A stretch of 64,000 bases of DNA. It comes from Chryseobacterium arthrosphaerae (lineage in GTDB: Bacteria > Bacteroidota > Bacteroidia > Flavobacteriales > Weeksellaceae). The notes beneath the pieces were generated by a model that was given only the letters and a program-made list of their open reading frames with translations, made no database searches and was not told the origin of the DNA. The stretch is taken from contig NZ_MAYG01000001.1 in NCBI RefSeq assembly GCF_001684965.1, positions 3,162,001 to 3,226,000 of the forward strand, given 5' to 3'. The translations under genes were made by a program, and so were the position numbers. Shown here piece after piece: positions 36,379 to 45,019 of the stretch. How positions within the stretch are numbered: position 1 is the first letter of the stretch; each line of letters opens with the position of its first letter.

Positions 36379-37133
36379 TTTCTTACATTTCTCAGAAAAA
36401 CGGGATTAACAATTTCTGCATTTGTGAGGATAGTCTTACAGCAAGCATATTTGATTTAATTAAATATCTGCCCTCAGAGTACATCACAGACATTATAAAA
36501 AACAGTCTTCTTCATGACAAAATCCCCACTGATTGTGGAATACTCCTAAGTCTCTCTTTTTGGGATAAATGGAATCCAAGAAATACCATAAATGAAAAAT
36601 ATGTAGAACCTGACATTTTTTTACGATTTGAAAACATTGATATTATTATTGAGGCAAAGAGATTTGATTATTTCCAACAGTTTGATGATCAGATAAAAAA
36701 AGAAATTACAGCATATTTTAACGAATATGGTTTTGAAAACAAGGATTTATATTTTATTCAATTAGGAGGTATTTATAATCATGATGATGATAATGATTTA
36801 ACAGATGAATTTTATACAAATAAATCTGTTAAAGTTTGTAAAACAACTTGGACTAATTTATTAAATACTATTGTAAATTTTAAAGAATATATATTATCTA
36901 AAAATAACCAAAATGAACAAAATATTATTAGAATTCTTGATGATATTATCAAAGCTTTTGAAATACATCAATTTTATAAAATCAATTGGTTAAATAATTT
37001 AAAGGAAATCTTAATAGACCAAGCCAGCTTTAATCATTTAAGTTATTGCGAACCAAAAATAACAAATTGGTTGTCCGGATTATCAAATTACAAAATTAAC
37101 ACTAATAAAATAATACTTTTTCCTTATGCATAA
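36375..37133 (+). CDS. PD-(D/E)XK nuclease-like protein
   Basis: 252 residues. The catalytic pattern is complete: helix with Glu18 (CEDSLTASIFDLI), EPDIFLRFENIDIIIEAK with Asp80, Glu93 and Lys95, then an amphipathic helix (QFDDQIKKEITAYF). This is the order of a restriction-endonuclease fold. The C-terminal half (about 150-252) is helical and not recognised. It overlaps the next gene by 8 bp, so the two are likely to work as a pair. The setting in a defence island suggests an anti-phage nuclease. That is inference. Confidence 0.65.
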   Translation: MISYISQKNGINNFCICEDSLTASIFDLIKYLPSEYITDIIKNSLLHDKIPTDCGILLSLSFWDKWNPRNTINEKYVEPDIFLRFENIDIIIEAKRFDYFQQFDDQIKKEITAYFNEYGFENKDLYFIQLGGIYNHDDDNDLTDEFYTNKSVKVCKTTWTNLLNTIVNFKEYILSKNNQNEQNIIRILDDIIKAFEIHQFYKINWLNNLKEILIDQASFNHLSYCEPKITNWLSGLSNYKINTNKIILFPYA

Positions 37134-37740
37134 CTTAAATGAGAATTTAACAGAAGTTAGAAAAGCCTACCGATTAATTTATGATTATCAGAAAAGAATT
37201 CTGGATCTCATTAATTTTATCAGAAGTAAATACGACTTTATATATTTAGGTGGTTTTTCAAAGTTTAGCAATGTTTCACCAAGGAATGGTTCAGGCAATT
37301 TGACATTTTGGTCATGGGACTGGTTAAATCTATATTTCTATGAATTTCATTTTCATAAAAAGATCATAAATAAAGATGAAATAAGATTTTCTATTTTTTT
37401 AATTTCTGATTCTGGATATTTCGATAAAAAGAAAGATAATAGCATACAAAAGACTAATCCTGATTTATTTTTGGAACCGGAGGCTTCTAAAAGCAAATTA
37501 ATATTTGTAATAGGAAAAAATACTTGGGAATTATTTAATACAGATAATTGGAATAATACGGATTTTACAACTGGAACTTACGGCCACAAAGAGGATGAAA
37601 AAGGAATAATGCTATTTAAAAGTTATGACTTAGATAAATTTATAGATGAAAATACAGCAAAACAAACACTTATTGATTTTCAATCATACTGCATAAATTA
37701 TGATATTAATCTACCAATAATAGAGCGAAAAATTATATAA
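37126..37740 (+). CDS. Unrecognised partner of the PD-(D/E)XK protein
   Basis: 204 residues, no transmembrane helix or signal. It is rich in aromatic residues (FWSWDWLNLYFYEFHFHKK at about 64-82) and lacks a motif I know. The start overlaps the end of the nuclease-like gene by 8 bp, so the two are co-translated. It could be a specificity, inhibitor or sensor subunit. Confidence 0.6.
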   Translation: MHNLNENLTEVRKAYRLIYDYQKRILDLINFIRSKYDFIYLGGFSKFSNVSPRNGSGNLTFWSWDWLNLYFYEFHFHKKIINKDEIRFSIFLISDSGYFDKKKDNSIQKTNPDLFLEPEASKSKLIFVIGKNTWELFNTDNWNNTDFTTGTYGHKEDEKGIMLFKSYDLDKFIDENTAKQTLIDFQSYCINYDINLPIIERKII

Positions 37741-37814
37741 CAGGAAACATTGTATATCAACCGCCGTGTTTAATTCCATCTAACATATTAATTCATATCT
37801 AAATAGTAATAAGT

Positions 37815-38594
37815 ATGAAAATTTCGTCATTTGCAATAAACAAAATTATACCATATATAGTCGATGCAAAAAAGGGAAAAGAAATCGTAGAATTTTTCAA
37901 CAACTACGGCTTTAGAGATGTTTATGATGAGAAAGGGCTTCCAGAAGTTGGTAAATTAAACGGATCGAGACCATCAAAAACAGAGTATACCAAGAAAAGA
38001 TTAAATGAACTAAATGGCAGTCAAAATCTTAGAAATTTACTAAATAATTTTGTAAAAGATAACACCAACCACTTATCCGATTTTAACGGAATATTAAACC
38101 CAGAAGGCTATGTAATAGAAGACGTAGACGGAAAATTGTTTATTAATGGTGGTATCATTAGTAATGTTGAACCTATTAAAAATGAGGCACATTTTCGAGA
38201 TATTGAATCTCAAATTTTAAAAGCTTTAGATGATGCCGAAGTTTCTATTACAGTAGTTATGGCATGGTTTACAAACAATAGGCTATTTCAAAAATTAATT
38301 GAAAAACAAAAAGAAGGCATTGAGGTAAAACTTGCAATTTATGATGATGGAATTAATCGGAAATTTGGTGTTGACATTTCTAAAATTACACATATTAAAC
38401 TTAAAAGAGGCGCAAGAGGAGGTCTTATGCACAATAAATTTTGCGTAATAGACAATCAAATTGTAATAACGGGATCATATAATTGGTCAGATAATGCAGA
38501 ATTTAAAAATGATGAAAATATCACTGTTGAATATGATCCTAAACAAGCCACAAAATATTCTGTTGAATTTAGAAATCTAACATCAGATAAATGA
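37815..38594 (+). CDS. Phospholipase-D-type nuclease with N-terminal extension
   Basis: 259 residues. The C-terminal domain (about 125-250) holds one complete HKD motif, HNKFCVIDNQIVITGSYNW: His206, Lys208, Asp213 and Gly220 in HxK(x4)D(x6)G. One motif per chain means that it works as a dimer, like the Nuc/BfiI type. Residues 1-120 are an unrecognised extension with GLPEVGKLNGSRPSKTEYTK. The last bases overlap the start of the next gene (ATGA), so they form a pair. DNA cleavage is the likely activity. Confidence 0.8.
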   Translation: MKISSFAINKIIPYIVDAKKGKEIVEFFNNYGFRDVYDEKGLPEVGKLNGSRPSKTEYTKKRLNELNGSQNLRNLLNNFVKDNTNHLSDFNGILNPEGYVIEDVDGKLFINGGIISNVEPIKNEAHFRDIESQILKALDDAEVSITVVMAWFTNNRLFQKLIEKQKEGIEVKLAIYDDGINRKFGVDISKITHIKLKRGARGGLMHNKFCVIDNQIVITGSYNWSDNAEFKNDENITVEYDPKQATKYSVEFRNLTSDK

Positions 38595-39682
38595 CATTAG
38601 ATATATTTGCTAAAAGACATGATTTGGATGAAAATATTTTGCACTCCAAATTTAAATTTCTGCGTGATCAACCAGTCCTTTTTGAAGAACGGAAAATACT
38701 TAGAAATTGGACCAAGGGGTTTATTGACAGAGATAATAAAATAATAAAAGAATTTCAAACAACTTTCCATTCAAGTTTTTGGGAATTCTACTTATATCGT
38801 GTTTTAAAAGATGCCGGCTTTGAGATCGATTTTACACATAACAGTCCTGATTTCATGATCAAATACCCAATAGAATTAAATATAGAGGCTGTTATATCAA
38901 ATATAAAAAAAGGAGGTTTAGAAGAAAAGAATAGAAATTCGAGGAACATTCTAAGTATGGTTACTCCACCATATTTACAAGATAACTATAGAGATTTTTT
39001 AAATGAGGCGATTGCCAGAAACTCTAATGCTATTCATTCTAAAAGTACAAAATATTTAGAAAAGTACAGAACCAAAAGTTGGATTAAAGAAGAAACACCT
39101 TTCTTAATTGCTTTGAGTTCATATGGACAAATTGATTACGGAAGAGAATATTATTATCCACTTTTGGCTTTACTGTATGGCTTATATTTTATTCCTACCA
39201 CAAATGAATTTAAACCCGTTACAGAGATCTCTAAGCCTGACAGCAATTCTTTAATCACCGTCGGTATTTTTAAGGATATTAAGTTTGAACATATTTCAGC
39301 TATCATATTCTCTTGTACAACAACGCTAGGTAAACTGACATCCTTAGCTATATCTGATTCGAAGTTCAAATTTCATCCTAATACTGTTATAAATATTCGA
39401 GAGGATTACGAACCGCCAATTTACAAGATTCAAACTGTGTCTTTTGATAATCCGGAAGAACTTTCAGATGGTCTTTTTATTTTCCATAATCCATTAGCTA
39501 AAAATAAAGTTGCAAAAGAAATTTTCAGTCATACAAATGCGATCCAATTTAACTTTGAGAATGACGAACTAACCGTAGAAGGAGAAAACCTACCAATTGT
39601 CTCTAGACTAAATATTCCAAGTTATATGATAAACAATCTAGTACTTACTGAAATTTCCACGAAATTTAATCTTAATTTCTAA
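38591..39682 (+). CDS. Partner of the PLD nuclease, degenerate PD-(D/E)XK-like
   Basis: 363 residues. At 62-103 it has SFWEFYLYRVLKDAGFEIDF, NSPDFMI and IELNIEAVIS, which follow the helix-PD-strand-ExK order of a restriction-like fold (Glu65, Asp87, Glu99). Val101 stands where Lys is expected, so catalysis may be lost or use another residue. A later domain (about 130-363) is not recognised. It overlaps the PLD gene by 4 bp. I infer a recognition or regulatory subunit for the PLD nuclease. Confidence 0.6.
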   Translation: MTLDIFAKRHDLDENILHSKFKFLRDQPVLFEERKILRNWTKGFIDRDNKIIKEFQTTFHSSFWEFYLYRVLKDAGFEIDFTHNSPDFMIKYPIELNIEAVISNIKKGGLEEKNRNSRNILSMVTPPYLQDNYRDFLNEAIARNSNAIHSKSTKYLEKYRTKSWIKEETPFLIALSSYGQIDYGREYYYPLLALLYGLYFIPTTNEFKPVTEISKPDSNSLITVGIFKDIKFEHISAIIFSCTTTLGKLTSLAISDSKFKFHPNTVINIREDYEPPIYKIQTVSFDNPEELSDGLFIFHNPLAKNKVAKEIFSHTNAIQFNFENDELTVEGENLPIVSRLNIPSYMINNLVLTEISTKFNLNF

Positions 39683-39782
39683 CTATCGTCAATGATTTAG
39701 TACTAAATCTATATATGATTATTTCATTAATTTTAATATCTAATTACTTTTGCCATTATTAAAAACTAATCTGCAGCTAGAA

Positions 39783-40463
39783 ATGAAAGAAAATTTAAAA
39801 CCTTCAAAATTTGATTTATTGACAATTATGAATTTTGTAGCTCCTTCCCTACATGATATCAAGATTGAAGTTGAAGAGCTTAAAAACAGTTATCCTAAAC
39901 TAACTAATATTGAGTTATCCAAAAAATATTCTAAAAAGATCATAAGAAATTATACAAATATTGGAGTAGCTTCTGCTTTACCAAGCGTAATTCCCGGTAT
40001 CGGAACTGTTGGTCAATTTGCTATTGAAGGAACAACTTTAACCGCAGATTTAACTCTCATGCTCAGAATGATGGCTAAAATATGCTATGGAATTGGAGTG
40101 ATAAATAATAGAGACATGGAACAAGGCTTTAATCGTGATTTTATATATATTTTAGGAATTTGGAGTGGTGTGATATTATCTGCAAAAGTAGCTGCTGAAA
40201 AAATTGGCACTAAGGTAGCCGTGGCACAATTTAATAGAAATGTGTCGGGTAAGATACTACAAAAAATAAACAGAAGAGTTGGAACTACTTTAGTAACAAA
40301 ATGGGGTACAAAAAGAGGTGGCATTGCTTTGGGCAAATTGATACCTTTTGGTGTAGGCGTCACTGTTGGAGGATGTTTCAATTATTATACTATGAGCAGG
40401 TTCTCTAAGGCAGCTATAGAACATTACAAATCAGATCATGAAAATGAATACGTAATGATTTGA
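39783..40463 (+). CDS. EcsC-like membrane-associated protein
   Basis: 226 residues from the ATG at 39783. A longer frame from a TTG at 39750 is rejected. The centre has a glycine-rich hydrophobic hairpin IGVASALPSVIPGIGTVGQF, then ADLTLMLRMMAKICYGIG. This recalls the EcsC family and other small membrane-inserting domains found as defence effectors. A second hydrophobic segment (KLIPFGVGVTVGGCFNYY) is near the C-terminus. It stands alone with about 67 and 63 bp of flanking gap before the next clear signals. A membrane-damaging effector role is a guess. Confidence 0.5.
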   Translation: MKENLKPSKFDLLTIMNFVAPSLHDIKIEVEELKNSYPKLTNIELSKKYSKKIIRNYTNIGVASALPSVIPGIGTVGQFAIEGTTLTADLTLMLRMMAKICYGIGVINNRDMEQGFNRDFIYILGIWSGVILSAKVAAEKIGTKVAVAQFNRNVSGKILQKINRRVGTTLVTKWGTKRGGIALGKLIPFGVGVTVGGCFNYYTMSRFSKAAIEHYKSDHENEYVMI

Positions 40464-40526
40464 CTTGGAAAAGTTATTATAAAATATTAAACATATAATT
40501 ATTAAAAACATTAAATAAACTTAAAT

Positions 40527-41699
40527 ATGAAACTCAGCCATTTAACACGCATTAAGGATCATAGATCAAATTGCTATTCGACAATACTCGAAGTTTCAGT
40601 TGGAGACTATTTAAAATTGGTAACCGAAATTTATAAAAACAAAGGGGGAATTAATGAACAAAGAGAGCCTCTGAAGACTAGCTCAGCAATGAGAATCAGA
40701 AAACAGATGGTAAAGGATATAAAGTCAGGTACGATTTTACCTCCAATTGTTATCGGCGTAATAGTTAGTAATAATGATTTCGATAATATACCAAGAATAT
40801 CCGACAATGATCTTTCTGACATTATAAAAAATGTAGGAGATGGAAATCTAACAATTATTGATGGCATGCAAAGGACTACCGCAATTATTGAAGCTGTTGA
40901 AGAAGGATTATCAGTTGATAATATTATTAGAGTAGAATTTTGGATATCAACCAAACTTAATAGTCTCATTTATCGTATGCTGGTATTAAATACTGGACAA
41001 GTCCCATGGAATATAAGACGACAAGTCGAAACCGTTTTTAGTACAATGATCAATGAGATCAAAAATGCTATCCCCGAAATAGAAGTATATAGTATAAACG
41101 ATGGAAGCCGTAGAAGCAGAGGTGGACAATATCACGCTGATGCGTTAATCGAATTATACCTAGCCTTTGGAGGGAGAAAAGAAAGGGTTGATACAAGAGA
41201 ACGTTTAGCAGATGAGTTTACCAGACTTGATTTTATAGAAGTTACAGAAAGTAATAGTTTTTCAGATTACTATTATCAATCTTTACGGGCATTAACTTTG
41301 CTTGATATTGATTTTAGTAGATTTGAGTCAGTTGATAATGATAAAAAATTTAATAGTGGCAAAGATTTATTTAAGAGTCAACCCGCTCGGGTCGGCTTTA
41401 TTACAGCAATGGCAAAACAAATTTTTGGCAGACCAGGAATTGAAAAATCAGAAGATGAAATACAAAAATCTTTTGAGTCAGTTGCACAAAAATTTAATGC
41501 CATTTATAAAAAAGTAAATTCTTTTTCACAAACCGAACTTGAAGAATTTTTATCCTTAGCAACTCTTAGTGAAAAACTAAATGTGAAATCTTCCCGAGTT
41601 GGAGATTTTGAGAGGGAATTCTTCACAAAGTCATTTGAAACATTATTTGAATTAGGTGAGAATATTCCATCATTAGAAGTTTGCTGGTTATCATATTAG
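40527..41699 (+). CDS. DGQHR/ParB-like protein
   Basis: 390 residues. The signature TIIDGMQRTTAIIEA (109-123, core D112-G-M-Q-R116) resembles the DGQHR motif of DndB-like proteins and the DGQQR of DUF262/GmrSD proteins, both with a ParB-like fold that can bind DNA or nucleotides. It is preceded by RIRKQMVKDIKSGTILPPI and followed by VLNTGQVPWNIRRQVE, also typical of these families. The C-terminal half is helical. It is followed after 4 bp by a HEPN-like gene, so this is very likely a two-gene unit. Confidence 0.6.
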   Translation: MKLSHLTRIKDHRSNCYSTILEVSVGDYLKLVTEIYKNKGGINEQREPLKTSSAMRIRKQMVKDIKSGTILPPIVIGVIVSNNDFDNIPRISDNDLSDIIKNVGDGNLTIIDGMQRTTAIIEAVEEGLSVDNIIRVEFWISTKLNSLIYRMLVLNTGQVPWNIRRQVETVFSTMINEIKNAIPEIEVYSINDGSRRSRGGQYHADALIELYLAFGGRKERVDTRERLADEFTRLDFIEVTESNSFSDYYYQSLRALTLLDIDFSRFESVDNDKKFNSGKDLFKSQPARVGFITAMAKQIFGRPGIEKSEDEIQKSFESVAQKFNAIYKKVNSFSQTELEEFLSLATLSEKLNVKSSRVGDFEREFFTKSFETLFELGENIPSLEVCWLSY

Positions 41700-41703
41700 G
41701 CTT

Positions 41704-42753
41704 ATGAGAAACATGATTAATGTAAATATTAATGCTTTTTCTAATTTAATTGATGACTACCTTAAATATAATGACGGTTCTGTAAAAAGCGGGAAAAGAT
41801 ACATAAAAAGTAGAGATTTTGAAAAAGATTGGATTAAAGAAGCACAGATTAGGGACATCTTAATTATCACTTCCGATATAAGACTTATTGAAATAGAATT
41901 TTGCAGCGAATTTTATATAGCAATAGTTGGTGCAAATATAACCGACAATCAAATACCTGAAATTTTAGAAACATTTGATATTAACAGTGGTATAACTACA
42001 TTATTAGTTTCCGAGAAATACTTAAAACTTTCCAAGAGAGCTAATCAATTAGAATTCTATGACAATATTCTATTTCAACATCTAGATCCAAGCTACAATG
42101 GACATGATTTTGAAGATATTTTACAGTTTTTAGAACCTGTGCAAATATTTAAATTGAGTAAATTTTCTATTTTGAAGACAAATTCTGTTGATCGAATAGC
42201 TTGCTATATATTCTCAAAATCTACTAATGAGTTAATCTTAGAATTTAACCAAGATGTCCTTGACCTGATATCAGAATTATCTTTAATGGGCTCCGACAGT
42301 ATAAATTACCGTCTAATAATCAATTGCATCTTCTCCACTACATACAAACATTCATTTTTAGAATTATATCGACTAATTGAGAGAATTTTTCCTGTTAGCT
42401 ACTTAAAAGAGCTTCATCTAAAATCTAGAACAACTCTTGACTTTTTAGATTTTGTGTCAGAATTTGAAACTTCCTTAAAATGGAAACCTAAGGAGGATAT
42501 GGCGATAGATAGAATTTTTGAAGAATCAAAAGTAACAACGTTACAGTATTTTCAAAATTTCAAAACCAGCCTACCTGATGACCAGAATCACAATCATGCA
42601 ACTTTTTTTTATAAACTAAGAAACTCTATTGTTCATTTCAGAGCTAATCATGAAGAAATTTTTCTAACATCAGAACAGTGGAACCTTTTGTTGTTAGCAA
42701 CATTATATCTTATTGATGAGCATTATAGCTTATATAACAATATTCTGCAATGA
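41704..42753 (+). CDS. Protein with C-terminal HEPN-like RX4H motif
   Basis: 349 residues, no family recognised over most of its length. Near the end FYKLRNSIVHFRANHEE carries Arg306-Asn-x3-His311, the R-x4-H motif of HEPN ribonucleases, flanked by helices as expected (SEQWNLLLLATLYLIDEHY). The N-terminal part contains a possible PLD/restriction-like sensor (DILIITSDIRLIEIEF). It sits 4 bp after the DGQHR-like gene. HEPN toxins often cut RNA to stop infected cells. Such an effector role is inferred from motif and position. Confidence 0.55.
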   Translation: MRNMINVNINAFSNLIDDYLKYNDGSVKSGKRYIKSRDFEKDWIKEAQIRDILIITSDIRLIEIEFCSEFYIAIVGANITDNQIPEILETFDINSGITTLLVSEKYLKLSKRANQLEFYDNILFQHLDPSYNGHDFEDILQFLEPVQIFKLSKFSILKTNSVDRIACYIFSKSTNELILEFNQDVLDLISELSLMGSDSINYRLIINCIFSTTYKHSFLELYRLIERIFPVSYLKELHLKSRTTLDFLDFVSEFETSLKWKPKEDMAIDRIFEESKVTTLQYFQNFKTSLPDDQNHNHATFFYKLRNSIVHFRANHEEIFLTSEQWNLLLLATLYLIDEHYSLYNNILQ

Positions 42754-42800
42754 TAAAGTCTGACACAGTTTAAAATTATTATAAAATATTTTATTTAAGG

Positions 42801-42822
42801 TGGTAGCAATGGAGGTAGCAAA
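42801..42822 (+). repeat. Right arm-type repeat
   Basis: It reads TGGTAGCAATGGAGGTAGCA and then AA, differing at only two positions from the copy at 24268-24288 over the shared core. It lies 48 bp inside the right att repeat. Confidence 0.55.
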
Positions 42823-42869
42823 GTTTACATGTAAACTTAAAGCCTTGAAAATGTGGATAGATTCTGTAT

Positions 42870-42882
42870 CCTCCAACTCCAC
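42870..42882 (+). repeat. attR-like direct repeat
   Basis: CCTCCAACTCCAC is an exact copy of the tmRNA 3' end at 24142-24154. The sequence on its left does not continue the match, so this is the right junction of the island. Confidence 0.75.
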
Positions 42883-42894
42883 ACCGTACTAAAC

Positions 42895-42925
42895 AAAAAA
42901 ACACTGTACTCTTACAGTGTTTTTT
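42895..42925 (+). terminator. Displaced original ssrA terminator
   Basis: The hairpin AAAAAACACTGTA / TACAGTGTTTTTT lies 13 bp right of attR, where the terminator of an uninterrupted ssrA would be. It now also faces the stop of the LuxR-type gene. Confidence 0.7.
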
Positions 42926-42950
42926 GTTTTAAATACATTTTACCTGTCTT

Positions 42951-43745
42951 TTAAAATACAAGTAAGCTATGATTCATTGTGTAGGCAATCAGTTCTGCCG
43001 AGGTTTTGGTATTTGTTTTTTTTCTGAGATTACGTTTATGATTTTCCACTGTGTGGTATGACAGAAAAAGATTGTCTGCAATTTCCGGGCTATTAAGACC
43101 TTGTGCCATAAGCCTCAGAACGTCTTTTTCCCTGCTTGTTATATTAGGTTTTTCCATGTCTATTTTTTGCAAATCCTGATCAATATGTTTAAAATACTGA
43201 ACCTCATCATCTGCAAGATCTATGATGGAAAGCAATGGCATGTTTTGAATAATGAAATGGGAAAGATCATAAATAAACACTATAGAAGCTTTTATTTCGT
43301 AATCTTTAATAATCTGCAGTGGAGATTGAAGTAATATCCACCGATATTCCCCTTCCCGGTTGATCATTCTTCCGTAGTGATTGAATGTTACGTTGGTTTT
43401 TCCCTCCCGCAAAAACTGCAAGCGTACATTTGCAGAAAAAACAAAGGCTGCCATCAGGTATTCTTTATCCTGCGGATGAAAAAGATTCATAAAAAACTCG
43501 GTACCTGAACCAATCCAGTCTTGCTTGCTGAAAGGAGTAAATTGCTCAATATTTTCGCTGGTTCTCTCTGTAATCATCGTTGTACCGTTATTGATAAACC
43601 ATAAATAGGGTCCAATCGCAGTACTTTTAGCATTCTGAATGACATCAGCAAAAAAATCATAATAATTGGCAGGCAGTTCCCCATCTTTTTCGTTAAAATA
43701 ATCATTGAACTGCCTTTCGTCCATTGGATTAATCTTATTTTTCAT
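42951..43745 (-). CDS. LuxR-type regulator with PAS-like sensor (paralogue A)
   Basis: The ATG at 43745 is chosen because the protein then starts MKNKINPMDERQFNDYF, in register with the paralogue downstream of it on the map. An upstream ATG at 43793 is possible. 264 residues. A PAS-like N-terminal domain (about 20-190) precedes a LuxR/GerE HTH (TSREKDVLRLMAQGLNSPEI, HTVENHKRNLRKKTNTKT). No phosphoacceptor domain is present, so it probably responds to a ligand. It is adjacent to a second copy with about 70-80 percent similar sequence by eye. Its targets are unknown. Confidence 0.85.
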   Translation of the reverse strand: MKNKINPMDERQFNDYFNEKDGELPANYYDFFADVIQNAKSTAIGPYLWFINNGTTMITERTSENIEQFTPFSKQDWIGSGTEFFMNLFHPQDKEYLMAAFVFSANVRLQFLREGKTNVTFNHYGRMINREGEYRWILLQSPLQIIKDYEIKASIVFIYDLSHFIIQNMPLLSIIDLADDEVQYFKHIDQDLQKIDMEKPNITSREKDVLRLMAQGLNSPEIADNLFLSYHTVENHKRNLRKKTNTKTSAELIAYTMNHSLLVF

Positions 43746-43954
43746 AACAGTACAGATATTAAGGTCATACATCTTCATTTTCGTTATAGCCATAAGTATA
43801 CCAATGAGTACTGCTATTATATATCAGACATTATCGTTCAGTTTCCATGAATAAATCATGTGCCGGGAACATTGATAAGACCGGAAAAATTAAAAAAAAA
43901 CAAATCTGGGCATCTTTGCATCAGATCCAATAATCTGATAAACCTATTGGCTTA

Positions 43955-44749
43955 TTAAAATACAAGCAAGCTATGATTCATTGTATAGGCAATCAGTTCT
44001 GCCGAAGTTTTGGTATTTGTTTTTTTCCTGAGGTTGCGTTTGTGGTTTTCTACAGTGTGATAAGAAAGAAAAAGCTTCTCAGCAATTTCCGGGCTATTAA
44101 AGCCCTGCGCCATAAGATTGAGTATATCTTTTTCCCGTTTCGTAATTTTAGGTTTTTCTATATCCACTTTTTTATAGAGCTGCTGATCAATATGTTTAAA
44201 ATACTGTACCTCATCATCTGCAAGATCTATTATGGAAAGGAGTGGCAGGTTTTGAATAATAAAATGGGAAAGATCATAAACAACTACAAAAGAAGCTTTT
44301 ATTTCACCGTTATCAATAATCTGAAGTGGAGATTGTAATAATACCCAGCGGTAGTCATGGTTCCCGCTGATCATTCTTCCGTAATAGTTGAATCTAAGCT
44401 CATTTTTTCCCTCTTTTAAAAGCTTTAACCGTAAAGTTGCAGAAAAAACAAATGCAGCCATTATATGACGTCTGTCCTGCGGATGAAAGAGATTCATAAA
44501 AAAAAACATATCTGAATTGATCCATTGCTGTTTGCTGTAAGGAGTGAAAAGTTCAATGTTGTCACTGGTCCTTTTCGTTTTCATTTCTATATTATTGGTA
44601 ATAAACCAGAAGTAGGGGCCTATAGGAAAACGTTTAACACTTTCAATGGAATCTGAAAAAAAATCAAAATAATTTTCAGACAACTCTCCGTTCTTTACAA
44701 AGTAATCATAAAACTCCTTTTCATCGATTGGATTAATCTTTTTTTTCAT
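43955..44749 (-). CDS. LuxR-type regulator with PAS-like sensor (paralogue B)
   Basis: 264 residues, starting MKKKINPIDEKEFYDYF. It has the same layout as paralogue A: PAS-like sensor, then HTH with KREKDILNLMAQGFNSPEI. The last 25 residues (NLRKKTNTKTSAELIAYTMN..) are identical. It arose by tandem duplication. A hairpin terminator at 44845-44888 separates it from the small genes upstream. Confidence 0.85.
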   Translation of the reverse strand: MKKKINPIDEKEFYDYFVKNGELSENYFDFFSDSIESVKRFPIGPYFWFITNNIEMKTKRTSDNIELFTPYSKQQWINSDMFFFMNLFHPQDRRHIMAAFVFSATLRLKLLKEGKNELRFNYYGRMISGNHDYRWVLLQSPLQIIDNGEIKASFVVVYDLSHFIIQNLPLLSIIDLADDEVQYFKHIDQQLYKKVDIEKPKITKREKDILNLMAQGFNSPEIAEKLFLSYHTVENHKRNLRKKTNTKTSAELIAYTMNHSLLVF

Positions 44750-44844
44750 AAATGCAGGTATTAAATTAGCATGTTTCAGATTGTGTTTTTAGCATGATCA
44801 TGGCAACAGGCAATGAATACCTCTTCACCAGAAACAATAAAAAT

Positions 44845-44888
44845 CACAAATTAATATCATGACATTTTCTGCCTGATATTAATTTGTG
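44845..44888 (-). terminator. Long perfect hairpin upstream of LuxR paralogue B
   Basis: CACAAATTAATATCA and TGATATTAATTTGTG form a perfect 15-bp inverted repeat with a 14-nt loop. On the minus strand it is followed by ATTTTTATTG, so it could end the transcript of the 45722-45120 genes. Confidence 0.6.
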
Positions 44889-45019
44889 TATATAATGGAA
44901 ATTAGTCAGAGAGGGCCTATCTGCCTGTACGAGGTGATTTCTGAAATGACAAAACATTCTTACATCCGCCATAATTCTTGCAAACCAGCTGTCAGAAAGT
45001 AAACTAAAGTAAAAACAAA

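Larger units (their letters stand above)
24142..42882. mobile_element. ssrA-integrated defence island (about 18.7 kb)
   Basis: The element lies between 13-bp direct repeats CCTCCAACTCCAC at 24142-24154 (end of tmRNA) and 42870-42882. Near each end is a similar direct repeat of the form GGTAGCAATGGNGGTRGCAA, as expected of integrase arm sites. Cargo: a restriction/defence operon on the minus strand, vsr, a truncated integrase, and several unrecognised nuclease-like genes on the plus strand. Base composition is visibly more A/T-rich than the flanks, most of all from 35 to 42.7 kb. No intact integrase is present, so it is probably stuck unless mobilised in trans. Confidence 0.8.
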
